Below the pieces are notes generated by a model, which saw only the letters and a program-made list of their open reading frames with translations, ran no database searches and was not told the origin of the DNA. Of a stretch of DNA of 11,024 bases, positions 8,607-11,024 are shown piece after piece. The translations under genes and the position numbers were made by a program. The stretch covers positions 1-11,024 of the forward strand of contig JAFYYO010000241.1 of NCBI GenBank assembly GCA_017557475.1. The letters run 5' to 3'. Within the stretch, counting starts at the first letter, position 1. Each line of letters opens with the position of its first letter. Origin of the DNA: Bacteroidaceae bacterium. Its GTDB lineage: Bacteria; Bacteroidota; Bacteroidia; Bacteroidales; Bacteroidaceae.

Positions 8607-9618
8607 AATTATATCCGTTAGGGTTATTCTTCTGGAAGTTCCAAGCGTCACGACACATCTCTTCGATGCCGAATTTAGCTTCCCAGCCGAGTTCACGCTT
8701 TGCCTTTGCAGGATCGCAGTAGCATGTGGCAATATCGCCTGGGCGACGAGGCTTAATGACATAAGGCACCTTGAGGCCGTTGGCTTTTTCGAAGGCTTTG
8801 ACGACATCGAGAACAGAGTAGCCGTGACCGGTTCCGAGGTTGTAAATGGCGAGGCCTTTGTTCTCCTGAATGGCCTTGAGTGCACATACATGACCTGTAG
8901 CGAGGTCAACAACGTGAATGTAGTCGCGAACACCTGTTCCATCGGGCGTGTCATAGTCATCACCAAAGACGCCAAGTTCCTTGCGAATGCCGATGGCAGT
9001 CTGTGTGATGTAAGGCATCAGGTTGTTGGGAATGCCGTTGGGATTCTCTCCAATCAAGCCCGACTCGTGTGCTCCGATGGGATTGAAGTAGCGCAGCAGA
9101 ACGACGTTCCACTCGGGATCGGCTTTCTGAACATCCATCAGCACTTGCTCGAGCATGGACTTAGTCCATCCATAAGGGTTGGTACACTGTCCCTTCGGGC
9201 ATTCCTCGGTGATGGGGATGATGGCAGGGTCGCCGTAAACGGTTGCGCTGGAAGAGAAGATGAAGTTCTTGCAGCCGTGCTGGCGCATGACATCGAGCAG
9301 CACGAAAACGCCGTTCATGTTGGTCTCGTAGTACTCGAGAGGCTTGGCAACGGACTCTCCGACGGCTTTCAGGCCGGCAAAGTTGATTACTGCATCAATC
9401 TTGTGCTCTGTGAAAACGCGGTCCATCGCTGCACGGTCGCGAATGTCGGCCTCTACCATGATAACCTTATGGCCGATAATCTTCTCGACACGACGAATGG
9501 CTTCGGGCTGGGAGTTGTAGAAGTTATCGACTACAACGACGCTGTGTCCAGCTTTGTCTAACTCTATGAGGGTGTGGCTTCCGATGTATCCAGCACCACC
9601 TGTTAAAAGGATGTTCAT
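8605..9618 (-). CDS. galE: UDP-glucose 4-epimerase
   Basis: This cytoplasmic NAD+-dependent enzyme interconverts UDP-glucose and UDP-galactose. It serves the Leloir pathway and supplies sugar nucleotides for surface polysaccharide. The 337-aa product is full length (E. coli GalE has 338). The Rossmann motif TGGAGYIGSH is at residues 6-15 and DNFYNS at 31-36. The catalytic residues fall at the same numbers as in E. coli: Ser124 in FSSSATVYG, Tyr149 and Lys153 in NPYGWTK. Further family blocks are LLRYFNPIGAH near 174-184, GVRDYIHVVDLA near 229-240 and KPRRPGDIATCY at 289-300. Residue 299 is Cys where E. coli has Tyr299, which predicts activity on N-acetylated substrates as well. The gene sits 41 bp after rnfA and may be read through from the rnf operon. 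Its stop overlaps the last unit of the downstream repeat array. Identification is firm; the broad specificity is inferred. Confidence 0.97.
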   Translation of the reverse strand: MNILLTGGAGYIGSHTLIELDKAGHSVVVVDNFYNSQPEAIRRVEKIIGHKVIMVEADIRDRAAMDRVFTEHKIDAVINFAGLKAVGESVAKPLEYYETNMNGVFVLLDVMRQHGCKNFIFSSSATVYGDPAIIPITEECPKGQCTNPYGWTKSMLEQVLMDVQKADPEWNVVLLRYFNPIGAHESGLIGENPNGIPNNLMPYITQTAIGIRKELGVFGDDYDTPDGTGVRDYIHVVDLATGHVCALKAIQENKGLAIYNLGTGHGYSVLDVVKAFEKANGLKVPYVIKPRRPGDIATCYCDPAKAKRELGWEAKFGIEEMCRDAWNFQKNNPNGYN

Positions 9619-9623
9619 ATTTA

Positions 9624-9658
9624 GTTAAGAGTTAAGAGATAATAGTTAAGAGTTATGA
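9624..9658. repeat. Five tandem heptanucleotide units in the rnfA-galE gap
   Basis: On the plus strand 9624-9658 divides exactly into five 7-bp units: gttaaga, gttaaga, gataata, gttaaga, gttatga. A 13-bp direct repeat, tagttaagagtta, occurs at 9622-9634 and again at 9643-9655. The array occupies nearly all of the 41-bp gap between rnfA and galE. On the coding strand it reads as TCTTAAC repeats just upstream of the galE ATG, so copy-number change would alter the galE leader. I cannot see a promoter or terminator in this gap. Confidence 0.8.
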
Positions 9659-9659
9659 A

Positions 9660-10280
9660 TTAGAGGCCGAACAAGACCTTCAGTCCGTTATCTACGCCAC
9701 TGAAGCCCATGAAGGCCATTGCAAGAAGACCTGCGGTAATCAGGGCGATGCTCATGCCTTGCAGTCCTTTTGGCACGTCCATCATGGCGAGTTGCTCGCG
9801 AATGCCTGCAAAGACAACAAGTGCCAAAGCGAAGCCTATAGCTGTACTAATGGCAAAGACGACGCCGGTCAAGAGGTTAGGCTCGAGGCCTTGAGTAGCA
9901 TAAGTGCTGTTTGCCACGAGAATTGCAACACCTAGGATGCAGCAGTTTGTCGTGATGAGCGGCAAGAAGACGCCAAGCGCCTGATAAAGAGCAGGAGCGC
10001 TCTTCTTCAGGATTATCTCAACCATCTGTACGAGGGCTGCAATCACCAAGATGAAGGCAAGGGTCTGAAGGTACTCGAGGCCAAAAGCATTCAGCACATA
10101 AACCTGCAGAAGATAGGTGACAATGGTGGCAAGCGTAAGCACGAAAGCCACTGCGGCTCCCATTCCGAGGGCAGAATCAACTTTCTTGCTGACACCAAGG
10201 AAAGGACAAATGCCCAGGAACTGCGACAGTACGATGTTGTTAACAAAGACTGCTGTGATAAATATAAGAATGTATGCCAT
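9660..10280 (-). CDS. rnfA: Rnf electron transport complex subunit RnfA
   Basis: RnfA is an integral membrane subunit of the Rnf complex, which passes electrons from reduced ferredoxin to NAD+ and couples this to Na+ or H+ export across the cytoplasmic membrane. The 206-aa product is almost wholly hydrophobic, consistent with six membrane segments. It starts MAYILIFITAVFVNNIVLSQ, then FLGICPFLGVSKK, as in RsxA/RnfA of E. coli, which supports this start. Cys25 (in GICPFLG) and Cys113 (in TTNCCILGVAI) occupy the two half-channel positions that, with the matching pair in RnfE, hold the intramembrane iron-sulfur centre in the Rnf/Nqr family. A second Cys (114) follows directly. The protein is about 13 residues longer than the E. 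coli homologue, mainly at the C-terminus. The gene starts 2 bp after the rnfE stop, so translational coupling is likely. It is the last rnf gene here. Confidence 0.95.
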   Translation of the reverse strand: MAYILIFITAVFVNNIVLSQFLGICPFLGVSKKVDSALGMGAAVAFVLTLATIVTYLLQVYVLNAFGLEYLQTLAFILVIAALVQMVEIILKKSAPALYQALGVFLPLITTNCCILGVAILVANSTYATQGLEPNLLTGVVFAISTAIGFALALVVFAGIREQLAMMDVPKGLQGMSIALITAGLLAMAFMGFSGVDNGLKVLFGL

Positions 10281-10282
10281 AG

Positions 10283-10867
10283 TTATGCCTTTTTAAACTT
10301 GTTGAAGATAGCAATGAGATAACCGAGAGCAATGAAGGCTCCAGGTGCCAAGACGAAGACGAGTGCTCCGTATTCCTCTGGGAAGAGCGTCGTGTTGAAC
10401 ACTTTTCCTGTGCCGAGCAACTCGCGAACAGCTCCCAGAAGGGTAAGGGCAAGCGTAAAGCCGATACCCATTCCGATGCCGTCGCAAACGCTACTGATAA
10501 CGCCATTCTTTGCGGCAAAGGCTTCTGCTCGACCAAGGATGATGCAGTTCACCACAATCAGCGGAATGAAGAGACCAAGGCTCTTGTCCACTTCGGGAGC
10601 ATAAGCCTTGATGAGCATCTGCAGGATTGTCACGAGAGACGCAATCACGACGATAAACGAAGGAATGCGTACCATATCAGGAATCAGGTTCTTGATAAGC
10701 GAAATGATAAGGTTGGAGAAGATGAGGACAGCCATTGTGGCAAGACCCATCGACATACCATTTATGGCGCTGCTGGTCGTTCCAAGCGTCGGACACATGC
10801 CAAGCAGGAGCACAAACGTGGGATTCTCCTTTATAATACCGTTTAGTAGGACTTTTATGTTGTTCAT
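10283..10867 (-). CDS. rnfE: Rnf electron transport complex subunit RnfE
   Basis: RnfE is the membrane partner and distant homologue of RnfA in the ion-pumping ferredoxin:NAD+ oxidoreductase. The 194-aa product starts MNNIKVLLNGIIKENPTFVL and continues with LLGMCPTLGTTSSA, a hallmark of RnfE/NqrD. Cys25 (GMCPTLG) and Cys108 (VVNCIILGRAEAFA) match the iron-sulfur ligand positions. About six hydrophobic segments are visible, and the C-terminus is basic (FNKFKKA). The start is supported by a strong AGGAGG eight bases upstream. rnfG ends 19 bp before it and rnfA begins 2 bp after it, matching the usual G-E-A end of the operon. The RnfE and NqrD families are closely related, but the neighbouring genes and the RnfG tail favour Rnf. 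Confidence 0.94.
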   Translation of the reverse strand: MNNIKVLLNGIIKENPTFVLLLGMCPTLGTTSSAINGMSMGLATMAVLIFSNLIISLIKNLIPDMVRIPSFIVVIASLVTILQMLIKAYAPEVDKSLGLFIPLIVVNCIILGRAEAFAAKNGVISSVCDGIGMGIGFTLALTLLGAVRELLGTGKVFNTTLFPEEYGALVFVLAPGAFIALGYLIAIFNKFKKA

Positions 10868-10875
10868 TTTAGTTT

Positions 10876-10881
10876 CCTCCT
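10876..10881 (-). promoter_or_regulatory. Strong Shine-Dalgarno site of rnfE
   Basis: On the coding strand the rnfG-rnfE gap reads CGAATAGGAGGAAACTAAAATG. AGGAGG lies eight bases before the rnfE ATG, a textbook spacing. Most starts in this window lack such a motif, and Bacteroidota in general make little use of it, so it confirms this start codon and suggests strong initiation within the rnf operon. Confidence 0.8.
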
Positions 10882-10886
10882 ATTCG

Positions 10887-11024
10887 TTAAATGTTATTAT
10901 CATTTGCTTGTTTGCTGGCTCCGCTTTGTCCGTCGGCAGAACTTTCGGAGAGCGTCTTGTAAGCTGCATTGATGCAACGAAGGAAAGCTCGGCTGGTTAT
11001 GGTTGATGCTGTGATGGCATCCAC
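10887..11024 (-). CDS. rnfG: Rnf complex flavoprotein subunit RnfG, C-terminal 45 residues (5' end outside window)
   Basis: RnfG is a membrane-anchored subunit with a periplasmic FMN-binding domain; the FMN is attached covalently to a threonine by ApbE. The reading frame is open at the window edge and ends at TAA 10889-10887. It starts VDAITASTITSRAFLRCINA, continues AYKTLS, and ends in a hydrophilic Ser/Gly/Asn/Gln tail. VDAIT-x-x-T-I-T-S-R-A-F is the flavinylation region of RnfG/NqrC. The expected FMN-bearing Thr is residue 8 of this fragment (codon 11003-11001). The local sequence is T-A-S-T rather than the usual S/T-G-A-T, a mild departure. The position directly before rnfE and rnfA supports the call. 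Only the end of the protein is visible, so membrane anchor and length cannot be assessed. Confidence 0.88.
   Translation of the reverse strand: MDAITASTITSRAFLRCINAAYKTLSESSADGQSGASKQANDNNI

Noticed and set aside
8593..9561. A 322-codon open frame on the plus strand opposite galE
   Set aside because: It lies entirely antisense to a firmly identified galE, has no recognisable domain, and its length is explained by the codon bias of galE on the other strand.

Overview
The window looks like chromosomal DNA of a Bacteroidota bacterium, most likely a Prevotella/Segatella relative (order Bacteroidales). Four things suggest this: secreted C10 cysteine proteases with a Spi-type pro-inhibitor and a short C-terminal tail ending IYNLAGQRI...NGKKI; an rnf gene order of G-E-A; a Bacteroidota-style GlnRS; and mostly A-rich start regions without Shine-Dalgarno sites. 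The assignment is by motif recognition, not by a database search. All genes lie on the minus strand, so transcription runs from high to low coordinates, and coding is dense. The longest non-coding stretch is about 135 bp.

Region by region, in the direction of transcription. (1) 11024-9660 holds the end of an Rnf operon: the C-terminal 45 residues of rnfG, then complete rnfE and rnfA, separated by 19 and 2 bp. Rnf is a membrane ferredoxin:NAD+ oxidoreductase that pumps ions. (2) After a 41-bp gap that contains five heptanucleotide repeats comes galE (9618-8605), UDP-glucose 4-epimerase, with all catalytic residues and a cysteine at the pocket position that is Tyr299 in E. coli. (3) The galE-protease gap (8604-8470) holds four to five tandem 22-bp units, each built around an 18-bp near-palindrome. 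This is the least explained element in the window. (4) Two very large tandem paralogues, 1240 and 1224 aa (8469-4747 and 4711-1037), are secreted C10 (streptopain/interpain-like) cysteine proteases. They have a signal peptide, a Spi-like pro-inhibitor, an intact Cys/His catalytic domain, Ig-like beta domains, two copies of a Prevotella-type beta module and a short C-terminal tail. (5) Only 14 bp further on, glnS (glutaminyl-tRNA synthetase) begins and runs out of the window at position 1.

Functionally this is an energy-metabolism operon end, a nucleotide-sugar epimerase, a protease pair probably used to digest host or dietary protein, and a translation gene. The two proteases are the clear accessory element, and they arose by local duplication followed by considerable divergence. 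I do not see a defence system, phage, transposon or CRISPR array. The most unusual signals are the palindromic repeat array upstream of the proteases, the divergence of the tandem proteases, and the predicted broad-specificity GalE.
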